Shown: piece after piece, positions 50,953-61,844 of the stretch | How positions within the stretch are numbered: position 1 is the first letter of the stretch | Layout: every line of letters begins with the position of its first letter | Assembly: GCA_949126835.1 (NCBI GenBank) | Contig: OX421497.1 | Location: forward strand, 19,402,409 to 19,466,408 | Origin: Anisus vortex | Taxonomy: Eukaryota > Mollusca > Gastropoda > Planorbidae | Direction of reading: 5' to 3' | Length of the DNA stretch: 64,000 nucleotides | Notes under the pieces: model-generated | The model's input: only the letters and a program-made list of their open reading frames with translations | Told to the model about the DNA's origin: nothing | Database searches by the model: none | Translations under genes and position numbers: made by a program

Positions 50953-51349
50953 CAGTGGCGTATTTAGGCATTTTCCACATGTGCCATTGGAACAGGGGCC
51001 CCCACACAAAAGTGGCCCCCACACATCCCAAAAAGAAATGTTTGAGTGACATCCCCATATTTCGTTGAAAATGTAAAATAAAATAAAATTCATTTATTCC
51101 TATACAATTTAAAGTGCTCCAGTTCAACCAAGCTACGTGCAACATAAAATGTATGATTGTACAGATGCAACATAACATTCTATGCAACATAAAATGTATG
51201 ATTGTACAGAATGTAATATGAATTAACGGCCCTTTTATGAGGTAGGTCCTATGTGGAAGGCAGACCACGAGGGGCCCCACATAAATTTGGGAACAGGGCC
51301 CCCACATAAATTTAGGAACAGGGCCCCCACAATCCTAAATACGGCCCTG
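50953..51349. mobile_element. 397-bp hAT-type MITE (CAGKGSCGTATTTAGG termini)
   Basis: Ends CAGTGGCGTATTTAGG and (reverse complement) CAGGGCCGTATTTAGG. Flanks gcggcaat / gtggcaat form an 8-bp duplication with one mismatch. Same family as 62060-62778. Internal short repeats of 'gggcccccacataaattt' type and of 'gcaacataaaatgtatgatt' are seen. Confidence 0.85.
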
Positions 51350-51388
51350 GTGGCAATATTTATACTTTTCATAGTGTTGTGTTCTGCT

Positions 51389-51914
51389 TAGGGATGTTAA
51401 ACGAAAACCGGAATACCGGATTCCGGTTTTGAAACCGAAAACCGGTTTTGATTTTCAATACACCACGTCTGTGCTTTATTATTAACGGCACTATTAAATA
51501 CATATTCTTTCGATTCTCTTTCAACACATTTTTTACAAGTTATCATAAATATATGCCTCTTCATATGCTTCTTAATATTATGGTCAACGATAATCGGTAA
51601 TTTGATTATCACTATTGAAAAATTGAAAGCTATTATCGGTTTTAATCAATTAGCACAGATTTTTTTAGTTTTAAAGAATTTTATGGTAAAGAGTACAAAA
51701 TCATATTGTATTCACACAAATCAACCCCTTGAATGCCCTGCACACACTAATTAATTAAGTTTGAAGTATTTTTCAAATATACCTACAAAACTACGCACAT
51801 TTGGCTGTTCCGGCATGTGACTTGTGACATTGCGCGGGGGTGGGGGGGAGGGGGAAACCGAATTCCGCTTTTAAACCGGTTTTGTAGAACCGATAACCGG
51901 TTTTAAAATCCCTA
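51389..51914. mobile_element. 526-bp hAT-type element (TAGGGATGTTAAA termini)
   Basis: Perfect 8-bp target duplication gttctgct at 51381-51388 and 51915-51922. Termini are TAGGGATGTTAAACG and TAGGGATTTTAAAACC. Rich in CCGGTTTT/AAAACCGG words near both ends, with a central AT-rich part. It is in reverse orientation to the family members at 403-1248 and 49217-49925. Confidence 0.88.
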
Positions 51915-52295
51915 GTTCTGCTGTTACAGGGAACGCAGCGCCCATGTGTAACCTAGCCTCTCACTGGTAAGAGATTAACCGTTTGTCCCTTGGAGTCGCC
52001 GATCGTGACCTCTTCTGATCAGGCCCCACGAGCGGGGGGTAAAGCCGGTATGCCGTACCGGGGCCCTCAAAAGTTTAGGGGGCCCGTGAATATTTAAAAT
52101 TAAATACAGTAAATCCCAGCCAGTAGTCTTGTAGTAATGACATGTAGATGTATGTTGCCTTTCTTTCCTTCAAGGAATGTACAAAATACATTCGCATATT
52201 AATACAGAGGAGTCGGAGTCGGGGAGTCGGAGTCGGAAGTAAAAAAAAATGAGGAGTCGGAGTCGGAACATTTATCTACCGACTCCGCAGCCCTG

Positions 52296-52555
52296 CTTAG
52301 TATTAGCGTCTAAACGGAAGTAATAAAAGGGAAATCTAATCACACAATGATTAAGTCTTATGTTGTATTACTTAGTAGGCCTATTAGCGTCTAAGGGAAG
52401 TAATAAAAGGGAAATCTGATCACACAATGATTAAGTCTTATGTTGTATTACTTAGTATTAGCGTTTAAGGGAAGTAATAAAAGGGAAATCAGATCACACA
52501 ATGATTAAGTCTTATGTTGTATTACTTAGTATTAACGTCTAAGGGAAGTAATAAG
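52296..52555 (+). repeat. 75-bp tandem array, right part
   Basis: Same unit as 50085-50305, about three and a half more copies. One copy contains a taggcct insertion. Confidence 0.9.
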
Positions 52556-52814
52556 AATAAAAAATAACAAGTCCTGATAGTGAAAACAAATTAATCCTAA
52601 CTGGAAGCCTGTGCAAAGCCCATGTAGAAATATTCTAAGCTAAGTAGGTGTATTCTAAGCAAAGTAAATGTAGAAGTATTCTAAGTAGAAGTAGGGGTAT
52701 GCTAAGCTAAGTAGGTGTAGGGGTATTCTAAACTAAGTAGGTGTAGGGGTATTCTAAGCTAAGTAGGTGTAGGGGTATTCTGTAGGGGTATTCTAAGCTA
52801 AGTAGGTGTAGGGG

Positions 52815-52978
52815 CAGTGGCGTAGCTAGGGGAGGGGGAAGGGGGGTCCTACTTGAAGGGGCCCCCAAAGGAGTGTCCGAATTGTGGTTTTCTCATGTCA
52901 TAATGTCGAATGTCAAAATGCAGGGGCCCCTAAAAAGGTCAAGCTCCTCGGGCCCCCAAATCCCTAGCAACGGCACTG
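52815..52978. mobile_element. 164-bp hAT-type MITE inside the 26-bp array, copy 1
   Basis: Ends CAGTGGCGTAGCTAGGG and (reverse complement) CAGTGCCGTTGCTAGGG, flanked by tgtagggg on both sides. That string is part of the array unit, consistent with an 8-bp target duplication. Confidence 0.88.
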
Positions 52979-53356
52979 TGTAGGGGTATTCTAAGCTAAG
53001 TAGGTGTGCGGGTATTCTAAGCTAAGTAGGTGTAGGGGTATTCTATGCAAAGCATATGTAGAAGTACTCTTAGCAAAGTACATGTAGAAAAATTCTAAGC
53101 TAAGTAGTGGTATTCTAAGCAAAGCACGTGTAGAAGTATTCTAAGCTAAGTAGGTGTAGGGGTAATCTAAGCAATTTAATGTAGAAGTATTCTAAGCTAA
53201 GTAGGTGTAGGGGTATTCTAAGCTAATTAGCTCTAGGGGTATTCTAAGCTAAGTAGGTGTAGGGGTATTATAAACTAAGTAGGTGTAGGGGTATTCTAAG
53301 CTAAGTAGGTGTAGGGGTATTCTGTAGGGGTATTCTAAGCTAAGTAGGTGTAGGGG

Positions 53357-53546
53357 CAGTGGCGTAGCTAGAGGAGGGGGAAGTGGGGTCCAAATTCAAA
53401 AGTCCCCCAAGGGGCCCTACTTGAAGGGGCCCCCAAAGGAGTGTCCGAATTGTGGTTTTCTCATGTCAAAATGTCGAATGTCAAAATGCAGGGGCCCCTA
53501 AAAAGGTCAAGCTCCTCGGGCCCCCAAATCCCTAGCAACGGCACTG
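53357..53546. mobile_element. MITE copy 2 in the 26-bp array (190 bp)
   Basis: Same element with an extra 'caaattcaaaagtcccccaa' segment near the left end. Same flanks and same order of array variants as copy 1. Confidence 0.88.
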
Positions 53547-53864
53547 TGTAGGGGTATTCTAAGCTAAGTAGGTGTGCGGGTATTCTAAGCTAAGTAGGTG
53601 TAGGGGTATTCTATGCAAAGCATATGTAGAAGTACTCTTAGCAAAGTACATGTAGAAAAATTCTAAGCTAAGTAGTGGTATTCTAAGCAAAGCACGTGTA
53701 GAAGTATTCTAAGCTAAGTAGGTGTAGGGGTAATCTAAGCAATCTAATGTAGAAGTATTCTAAGCTAAGTAGGTGTAGGGGTATTCTAAACTAAGTAGGT
53801 ATTCTAAGCTAAGTAGGTGTAGGGGTATTCTGTAGGGGTATTCTAAGCTAAGTAGGTGTAGGGG

Positions 53865-54031
53865 CAGTGGCGTAGCTAGGGAAGAGGGTCCAAATTCGAA
53901 AGTCCCCCAAGGGGCCCTACTTGAAGGGGCCCCCAAAGGAGTGTCCGAATTGTGGTTTTCTCATGTCAAAATGCAGGGGCCCCTAAAAAGGTCAAGCTCC
54001 TCGGGCCCCCAAATCCCTAGCAACGGCACTG
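53865..54031. mobile_element. MITE copy 3 in the 26-bp array (167 bp)
   Basis: Same element with 'caaattcgaaagtcccccaa' but lacking an internal 'atgtcgaatgtc' repeat. Followed by the same run of array variants as copies 1 and 2. Confidence 0.88.
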
Positions 54032-56527
54032 TGTAGGGGTATTCTAAGCTAAGTAGGTGTGCGGGTATTCTAAGCTAAGTAGGTGTAGGGGTATTCTATG
54101 CAAAGCATATGTAGAAGTACTCTTAGCAAAGTACATGTAGAAAAATTCTAAGCTAAGTAGTGGTATTCTAAGCAAAGCACGTGTAGAAGTATTCTAAGCT
54201 AAGTAGGTGTAGGGGTAATCTAAGCAATTTAATGTAGAAGTATTCTAAGCTAAGTAGGTGTATGGGTATTCTAAGCTAATTAGCTCTAGTGGTATTCTAA
54301 GCTAAGTAGGTGTAGTGGTATTCTAAGCTAAGTAGGTGTAGGCTTATTCTAAGCAAAGTAGGTGTAGTGGTGTTCTAAGCTAAGTAGGTGTAGTGGTATC
54401 TAAGCTAAGTAGGGGTATTCTAGCTAAGTAGGTGTAGTGGTATTCTAAGCTAAGTAGGTGTAGTGGTATTCTAAGCATAGCATGAGTAGAGGTATTCTAA
54501 GCTAAGTAGGTGTAGGGGTATTCTAGCTAAGTATGTGTAGTGGTATTCTAAGCTAAGTAGGTGTAATGTAGTCTAAACACTGCACATGTAGAAGTATTCT
54601 AAGCTAAATAGGTGTAGAGGTATTCTAAGCAATGCACATATAGAAGTATTCTAAGCTAAGTAGGTGTAGGGGTTTTCTAAGCAAAGCACATGCAGAAGTA
54701 ATCTAAGCTATAATAAGTAGGTTTAGTGGTATTCTAAGCATAGCACGTGTAAAAGTATTCTAGCCAAGTAGGTGTAGTGGTATTCTAAGCTAAGTAGGTG
54801 CAATGTAGTCTGAACACTGCACACGTAGAAGTATTCTAAGCTAAGTAGGTGTAGAGGTTTTCTAAGCAAAGCACATGCATAAGTATTCTAAGCTAAGCAG
54901 GTGTAGTGGTATTCTAAGCATAGCACGTGTAGAAGTATTCTATGCTAAGTAAGGTGTAAGGGTATTCTAGCTCAGTAGGGGTAGTGGTATTCTAAGCTAA
55001 GTAGGTTTAATGTAGTCTAAGCACTGCACATGTAGAAGTATTCTAAGCTAATAATGTGTATTCTAATCAAAGCACGTGTAGAAGTATTCTAAGCTAAGTA
55101 TGTGTAGAGGTATTCTAAGCAAAGTAGGTGAGGTGTAGTGGTATTCTAAGCTAAGTATGTGTAGTGGTATTCTAAGCTAAGTAGGTGAGGTGTAAAGGTA
55201 CTCTAAGCAAAGTATGTGTAGAGGTATTCTAAGCAAAGTATGTGTAGAGGTATTCTAAGCAAAGTAGGTGAGGTGTAGTGGTATTCTAAGCTAAGTATGT
55301 GTAGAGGTATTCTAAGCAAAGTATGTGTAGAGGTATTCTAAGCAAAGTAGGTGAGGTGTAAAGTTATTCTAAGCAAAGTATGTGTAGAGGTAATCTAAGC
55401 AAAGTAGGTGAAATGTAGTGGTATTCTAAGCTAAGTATGTGTAGAGGTATTCTAAGCAAAGTAGGTGAGGTGTAGAGGTATTCTAAGCAAACTATGTGTA
55501 GAGGTATTCTAAGCAAAAAATGTGTAGAGGTATTCTAAGCAAAGAAGGTGAGGTGTAGTGGTATTCTAAGCTAAGTAAAAGTAGGGGTATTCTAAGCAAA
55601 GCACGTGTAGAAGTATTCTAAGCAAAGTAAGTGTAGTGGTATTCTAAGCAAAGTAGGTGTTGTGGTATTTTAAGCAAGGTAGGTGTAGTGGTATTCTAAG
55701 CAAAGTAGGTGTAGAGGTATTCTAAGCAAAGTAGGTGTAGTGGTATTCTAAGCAAAGTAGGTGTTGTGGTATTCTAAGCGAAGTAGGTGTAGGGGTATTC
55801 TAAGCAAAGCACGTGTAGAGGTATTCTAAGCAAAGTAGGTGTAGAGGTATTCTAAGCAAAGTAGGTGTAGTGGTATTCTAAGCAAAGTAGGTGTAGAGGT
55901 ATTCTCAGCAAAGTAGGTGTAGTGGTATTCTAAGCAAAGTTGGTGTAGTGGTATTCTAAGCAAAGTATATGTAGTGGTATTCTAAGCAAAGCACGTGTAG
56001 AGGTATTCTGAGCAAAGCACGTGTAGAGGTATTCTAAGCAAAGTACACGCAGACGTAAATGTCAGATCAAAGGAGTTTTGTCCCTTTTTACTCACCCTTT
56101 ATCTATCTTCCTAATTCCCCTTAAAAGCAAGCTCAGCTCTATCGTCTATAACATAGGTTCTCAACCTTTTTCGGCTCACCGTACCATTTTACAATTTTTT
56201 TCCGCTCACCGCCCCCGAACTTTTTATAGTGCCCACTCCCCTTCCCTCTGGACGTTAAAAGGTCAATATAGTTTCCGCATTGTTTTTAGGCCGAGTAGAT
56301 TATTTTTTTTTTTGCTTTTTGCTATTAAAAAAAAACAACTGAAAAGAAAACAGATTGTAACATTAATAGATCAAAAAATTACACAAGATGCTAAAAAAAA
56401 ATCATCAATATTAATGTGAATCGTTTGCCTGGTGTGTTGCTAGCAGGGCCCTCACATGCCTATGTGGCGCCCCAGGGCAAAAGTTTCAGCGCCGCCCCCT
56501 TGCATACTGTAACTACTTTGTTTGGTG

Positions 56528-58857
56528 CGTAGGGTCTCAACCTTTTTCGGCTCACCGCCCCATTTTTCAAATTGTTATCTCTCACTGCTTCCCCAAGACC
56601 ATCGTAAATACTTACGGTGGTCTTGGCTCCCCCCCCCCCCCCCCCAAATCCGAAGTTGACCTAATGAGATGAATTTGCCGCATATAATTTGTATAGGCCG
56701 ACTAGATTTGTATGCAATTTTATCATCCTAAAAAGAGCTGAATGAATAAGCTACATTTGTTTAATAGTTGTTAAATAAATAATAATATAAATAATATACT
56801 GCAAAAGAGGTTTTGAAAATAAAACAATTTTAAAGTGATGCTTGTTCCTGGTATGTTGCTAGTAGTTCGTCTACGTTCCAATAAATAGGGTGTGGAAATG
56901 CAATAAAAAATTTTTTTGCCAAAACCAAAAGACTTCGAGAAATTGATGGATGTCCATTATCAACCAAAAGTCGTGATTATAACCCATTTCTGCATTAAAT
57001 TTTTATTCTTTTTTTTTTGTTATTTATTCAATCAATTCTTCTTGCAGTTGATTTTTATACTTCACCATTAGAAACAAAGGTCTAATAACCAATCAGGAAT
57101 TGTCATTTATAATAGTATCTTTAAATCGTCTGTTGAAGTAATCATTAATTGTTTCAATGTATTGAAGTAAGCATGTCTTCGTCATTTGTTCTTTATAAAT
57201 TCAAGATTTCTGCGTCCAAAGAAGTACAATAGAAGTTTTGACATAAATGCAAAAAAAAAACAACCTTTGTCTTCTTTTAATTAAGGTCAATTTCCTGAAA
57301 TCATTTTTAAAAAACTTTTTTAATTCAATTAAATAAGGGATATGAGTTTTCAATTTTATGACATTTTCTCTCAAATTAAATAATTGTCTTTGGTTTCCAA
57401 AAACTTTAGCATCGAAACAAAGATCCATACAATATATTTAAACTTTAGATGACCAGCGTACCTAAATGGAAGTAACAAACTATTTGCAATATTCATTATT
57501 CTAAAAAAAAATCTGCAAAACTCTCTGAACATTATATTATTGAATGCGTTGCTTCTGTTTTGTTATCTGCAGTAATTATACGTATTGTAGTGAGTGATGC
57601 AGGCGATAACTGAGATTTTTAGCAAATTAATGTTGTTGATGAATCACACACAGCTAATACATCTGGCAGAGATTTCTTTAATTACGACATCAAGCTATGA
57701 TAGAATCCATACCATCGTCGATGGAAGAATTTCTTTTTTCCCTAAAAACAATTCTAGTTAAAGTAATATAATTTGCCTTTAGTGTCCTTAATAATTTTTC
57801 TTTAGCAAAATGTTCCTTTCTATAATAAAAAACAGCAACATAACGTTTAATTATTGTCAGGTAGCGTGGACTCCCATCAAGTTGTAAAAACGTGGAAAGT
57901 TTTTAGGTACTCATACAATATACTCTCACTTCATCACGTGCAATTTCATTAATTCGTCTCTGCATAGTGCTTTTGCTCAACTTATATTTCTTTAATAAGT
58001 CGATATCAAAACTGGTTTTTATAAATCAAAGGCTATATAAATATAATTTATTCAAATTAAAACCAAAACTATCTGAATGAAACTGTGATAATGAACAAAA
58101 GCACCAAACTTCGTTTTCTAACGAGCTGAGCCAGATATTTAATTTATACTCACCCTAGCCCAGGGGTCGGGAACCCATGGCTGCATTTGGCTCGCGGACG
58201 AATGTTCGATTATTTAAAAAATGTTTTTTTATAGACTTTGTGATCTACATAGTTTTTTTAATCAATATTTCATTCTACAAATGAGTTAAAGTAGGCCTAT
58301 ACTGCAGCTCAGCATCAGAAGAATTCAGAGACATAATTATTGTACTTTTATTGTTAAAATTACACAAAATGCACACTTTTACTTGACTTCTTAGTTTTAA
58401 ACATAATGTATGGCTCTTACAGAATTACTTTTCAAAATATGTGGTGTCCATGGCTCTCTCAGAAAAAAGGTTCCCGACCCCTGCCTTAGCCCCCACTTCC
58501 TCTTTTAAATATCTAATCACCGCCCCCATCTGCATTTCTCAGATACAGTCTAAATATAGTAATAGATCAAGGTTAAGTACAGAATGGGCTTTATATGACT
58601 TTTACGTCACAATTACACAGTAGACATAGTCGATAAAGCCTTTGTCAAAGCTCAAGATTACCCTTCTTAGAAGTGAAGCAGATCTTAATTTTGGTAATTA
58701 AAAAATCAGTTGTGTTGAATCTATTTCATGTAGGCTACTTTTGTACCGCCCACTGGCCCTTCACCGCTCCCTACTGTTCCTGGGAACATCAGCACCCCAT
58801 TCCCCAAGCTTCTCACAGCCACATGGGGGCGATAACGCCCCCGTTGAGAATCTGTGG
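56528..58857. mobile_element. Third-level hAT copy, same family as the outer element
   Basis: Begins cgtagggtctcaaccttttt and ends gataacgcccccgttgagaa followed by tctgtg, matching the termini of the 30579-31754 copy in inverse orientation. The interior contains many reading-frame breaks. Reversed coding remnants are recognisable by their similarity to the other two copies. No clean target duplication is left. Confidence 0.7.
58161..58483. mobile_element. Fourth-level 323-bp hAT MITE
   Basis: Perfect 15-bp inverted termini CAGGGGTCGGGAACC. Flanked by ccctagcc (58153-58160) and ccttagcc (58484-58491), an 8-bp duplication with one mismatch. It sits inside the third-level hAT copy. Confidence 0.85.
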
Positions 58858-59972
58858 AACTTTAGTGCCTGTGCTTAGTTAATTATTATGATTAAAGACA
58901 TTTTAAAATGCAATTCCTTATTAAGAATATTCTAGATGAGCCATTCTTTTATGAAACTTTTATGAGACTATTAAAAAATGAAACATTTGTATAAAACAGT
59001 TTGAGTGCAATTAAATAAGAAGTCAACTTCTACTAATCTATATTTATTCATTATTTCTTTTGTTTACAATTTGTGTTTCAAATTTTATTTCCCCTTTAAC
59101 TCTCTTAAAATTTCTGCTATGAACTTAGGCTAAATGTGCCGCCCCCCTAGAAGTGCCGCCCCCGGGCATATGCCCCCCTCTGCCCTCCCCCATGTGAGGG
59201 CACTGGTTGCTAGTAGTTTGTCTATATTTGTTTCAATTTTGGTTGCAAAAGCATTTGGTCTCTACGCTTCACTATTTGGAGCTTGTTAAGAATGCAATAC
59301 AAAATTGTTGCCAAAACTCACAGACCTTGAGAAACTGATTGATTTTCTCCCAAAGAATCACATTTGCTTTTCAAAAACTCGAGCACCGAATCCAAGTCTC
59401 ATACATAAGGCTATGTTTAAACAGTCATCTTTTGCTTACCTCTGTGTGCAGTAGCCATCGCTCGTAGTCCTCACCAATGAACAATAAACAATAGGCCTAT
59501 TTATTTTGCCACATAGTAGCATACATAAGTACAATAAAGGCATATTAATCAAAAACATAACAAGAAAATTATAAAATTGTCAAACATTAAAAAATTGCCA
59601 GACAATAGTAGTAATGCAGATATTAATAAAAATAATAAAAATAATGATAAATTAAGTTATCAATACCCATGCAAAGCTGTCTAAAAAATCATTGAATGCA
59701 TTACTTAGGCTATTTGTGAACTGCTGTAATATTGTAGTGATTCGAGCTATACAGAGAATCACCAAGACTTTTAGTAACTAAATGTTGTCACACTATAGAC
59801 AGCCAATACATCTGGAACAGAATACTTTTTTTTAACAACAACATCAATCCACTATACGCCATACCATTGCTGCTGGAGGAATTTCTTTTACACTCAAAAG
59901 TCTTCTAGTACAAGTAGTCTAATATATTTTTATATGTATTTATTTTTTCGAAATGGGCAAATTTCTTAATCA

Positions 59973-60036
59973 GGGGTCGGCAACCAAGATACGCGTGCCC
60001 AACTTGGCACGGTGGTGGAGGAAAAAGTTATTGTGG
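59973..60036 (+). mobile_element. Left terminus of a hAT-like element adjoining the 13-bp array
   Basis: CAGGGGTCGGCAACCAAG is a typical hAT terminal sequence. The array begins about 65 bp inside. The matching right end was not found with confidence. Confidence 0.55.
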
Positions 60037-61836
60037 AAGAATATTGTGGAGAATATTGTGGAGGAATATTATGGAGGAATATTTTGGAGGAATATTGTGG
60101 AGGAATATTATGGAGGAGTATTATGGAGGAATATTGTGGAGGAATATTGTGGAGGAATATTTTGGAGGAATATTTTGGAGGAATATTTTGGAGGAATATT
60201 TTGGAGGAATATTATGGAGGAATATTGTGGAGGAATATTTTGGAGGAATATTTTGGAGGAATATTTTGGAGGAATATTTTGGAGGAATATTTTGGAGGAA
60301 TATTATGGAGGAATATTATGGAGGAATATTGTGGAGGAATATTTTGGAGGAATATTGTGGAGGAATATTTTGGAGGAATATTTTCGAGGAATATTGTGGA
60401 GGAATATTGTGGAGGAATATTTTGGAGGAATATTGTGGAGGAATATTGTGGAGGAATATTGTGGAGGAATATTGTGGAGGAATATTTTGGAGGAATATTG
60501 TGGAGGAATATTGTGGAGGAATATTTTGGAGGAATATTTTGGAGGAATATTTTGGAGGAATATTTTGGAGGAATATTTTGGAGGAATATTGTGGAGGAAT
60601 ATTGTGGAGGAATATTTTGGAGGAATATTTTGGAGGAATATTTTGGAGGAATATTTTGGAGGAATATTGTGGAGGAATATTGTGGAGGAATATTTTGGAG
60701 GAATATTGTGGAGGAATATTTTGGAGGAATATTGTGGAGGAATATTGTGGAGGAATATTGTGGAGGAATATTGTGGAGGAATATTTTGGAGGAATATTGT
60801 GGAGGAATATTGTGGAGGAATATTGTGGAGGAATATTGTGGAGGAATATTGTGGAGGAATATTGTGGAGGATTATTGTGGAGGAATATTGTGGAGGAATA
60901 TTGTGGAGGAATATTGTGGAGGAATATTTTGGAGGAATATTGTGGAGGAATATTGTGGAGGAATTTTGTGGAGGAATATTGTGGAGGAATATTGTGGAGG
61001 AATATTGTGGAGGAATATTTTGGAGGAATATTGTGGAGGAATATTGTGGAGGAATATTATGGAGGAATATTTTGGAGGAATATTGTGGAGGAATATTGTG
61101 GAGGAATATTGTGGAGGAATATTTTGGAGGAATATTTTGGAGGAATATTGTGGAGGAATATTGTGGAGGAATATTGTGGAGGAATATTTTGGAGGAATAT
61201 TGTGGAGGAATATTTTGGAGGAATATTGTGGAGGAATATTGTGGAGAAATATTGTGGAGGAATATTGTGGAGGAATATTGTGGAGGAATATTGTGGAGGA
61301 ATATTTTGGAGGAATATTGTGGAGGAATATTTTGGAGGAATATTGTGGAGGAATATTGTGGAGGAATATTGTGGAGGAATATTGTGGAGGAATATTGTGG
61401 AGGAAGATTGTGGAGGAATATTGTGGAGGAATATTGTGGAGGAATATTGTGGAGGAATATTGTGGAGGAAGATTGTGGAGGAATATTGTGGAGGAATATT
61501 ATGGAGGAATATTGTGGAGGAATATTGTGGAGGAATATTATGGAGGAATATTGTGGAGGAAGATTGTGGAGGAATATTGTGGAGGAATATTATGGAGGAA
61601 TATTGTGGAGGAATATTGTGGAGGAATATTATGGAGGAATATTGTGGAGGAAGATTGTGGAGGAATATTGTGGAGGAATATTGTGGAGGAATATTGTGGA
61701 GGAATATTGTGGAGGAATATTGTGGAGGAATATTGTGGAGGAATATTGTGGAGGAATATTATGGAGGAATATTGTGGAGGAAGATTGTGGAGGAATATTG
61801 TGGAGGAATATTGTGGAGGAATATTGTGGAGGAATA
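60037..61836 (+). repeat. 1.8-kb minisatellite of 13-bp units, open in all three forward frames
   Basis: About 138 copies of attgtggaggaat. The main variation is at one base (attGtgg, attTtgg, attAtgg), plus a rarer aagattg form. Because 13 is not a multiple of 3, each frame reads the same 13-residue repeat (WRNIVEEYCGGIL), so no frame has a stop. I do not consider it a gene. Confidence 0.95.
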
Positions 61837-61844
61837 TTGGCGAT

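Larger units (their letters stand above)
50306..52295. mobile_element. hAT-type element (CAGGGCTGYGGAGTCGG termini) carrying two nested insertions
   Basis: Left end CAGGGCTGTGGAGTCGGAGT and right end (reverse complement) CAGGGCTGCGGAGTCGG. Perfect 8-bp target duplication cttagtat at 50298-50305 and 52296-52303. Subterminal ggagtcggagtcgg repeats occur at both ends. No transposase is recognisable. It interrupts a 75-bp tandem array and holds the elements at 50953-51349 and 51389-51914. Confidence 0.88.
52625..56050 (+). repeat. 3.4-kb minisatellite of 26-bp units, containing amplified MITEs
   Basis: Consensus 'ggtattctaagcaaagtagg' plus 'tgtagt'; unit starts such as 55691, 55717 and 55743 are 26 bp apart. 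Left and right halves differ: 'aagctaagtaggtgtagggg' dominates left, 'aagcaaagtaggtgtag(t/a)g' right. A ~510-540 bp higher-order unit with a MITE is repeated three times at 52.8-54.3 kb. Confidence 0.95.
56444..59205. mobile_element. Second-level hAT-type MITE with internal insertions, inserted in the outer hAT copy
   Basis: Ends are CAGGGCCCTCACATG and, reverse complement, CAGTGCCCTCACATGG. A perfect 8-bp target duplication gttgctag lies at 56436-56443 and 59206-59213. The uninterrupted empty-site sequence is visible in the inner related copy (ggtatgttgctagtagttcg at about 56853-56872). Its own sequence is about 430 bp (56444 to about 56527 and about 58858-59205); the rest is a nested insertion. 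Confidence 0.88.
56152..59960. mobile_element. Outer decayed hAT copy, split by a later insertion
   Basis: The left end is cataggttctcaaccttttt at 56152. The left part runs to 56443 and the right part resumes at 59206 and continues to about 59.94 kb. It is the same family as 30579-31754 and as the inner copy at about 56528-58857. The right terminus is not recognisable, because a different element begins at 59973. Confidence 0.72.
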
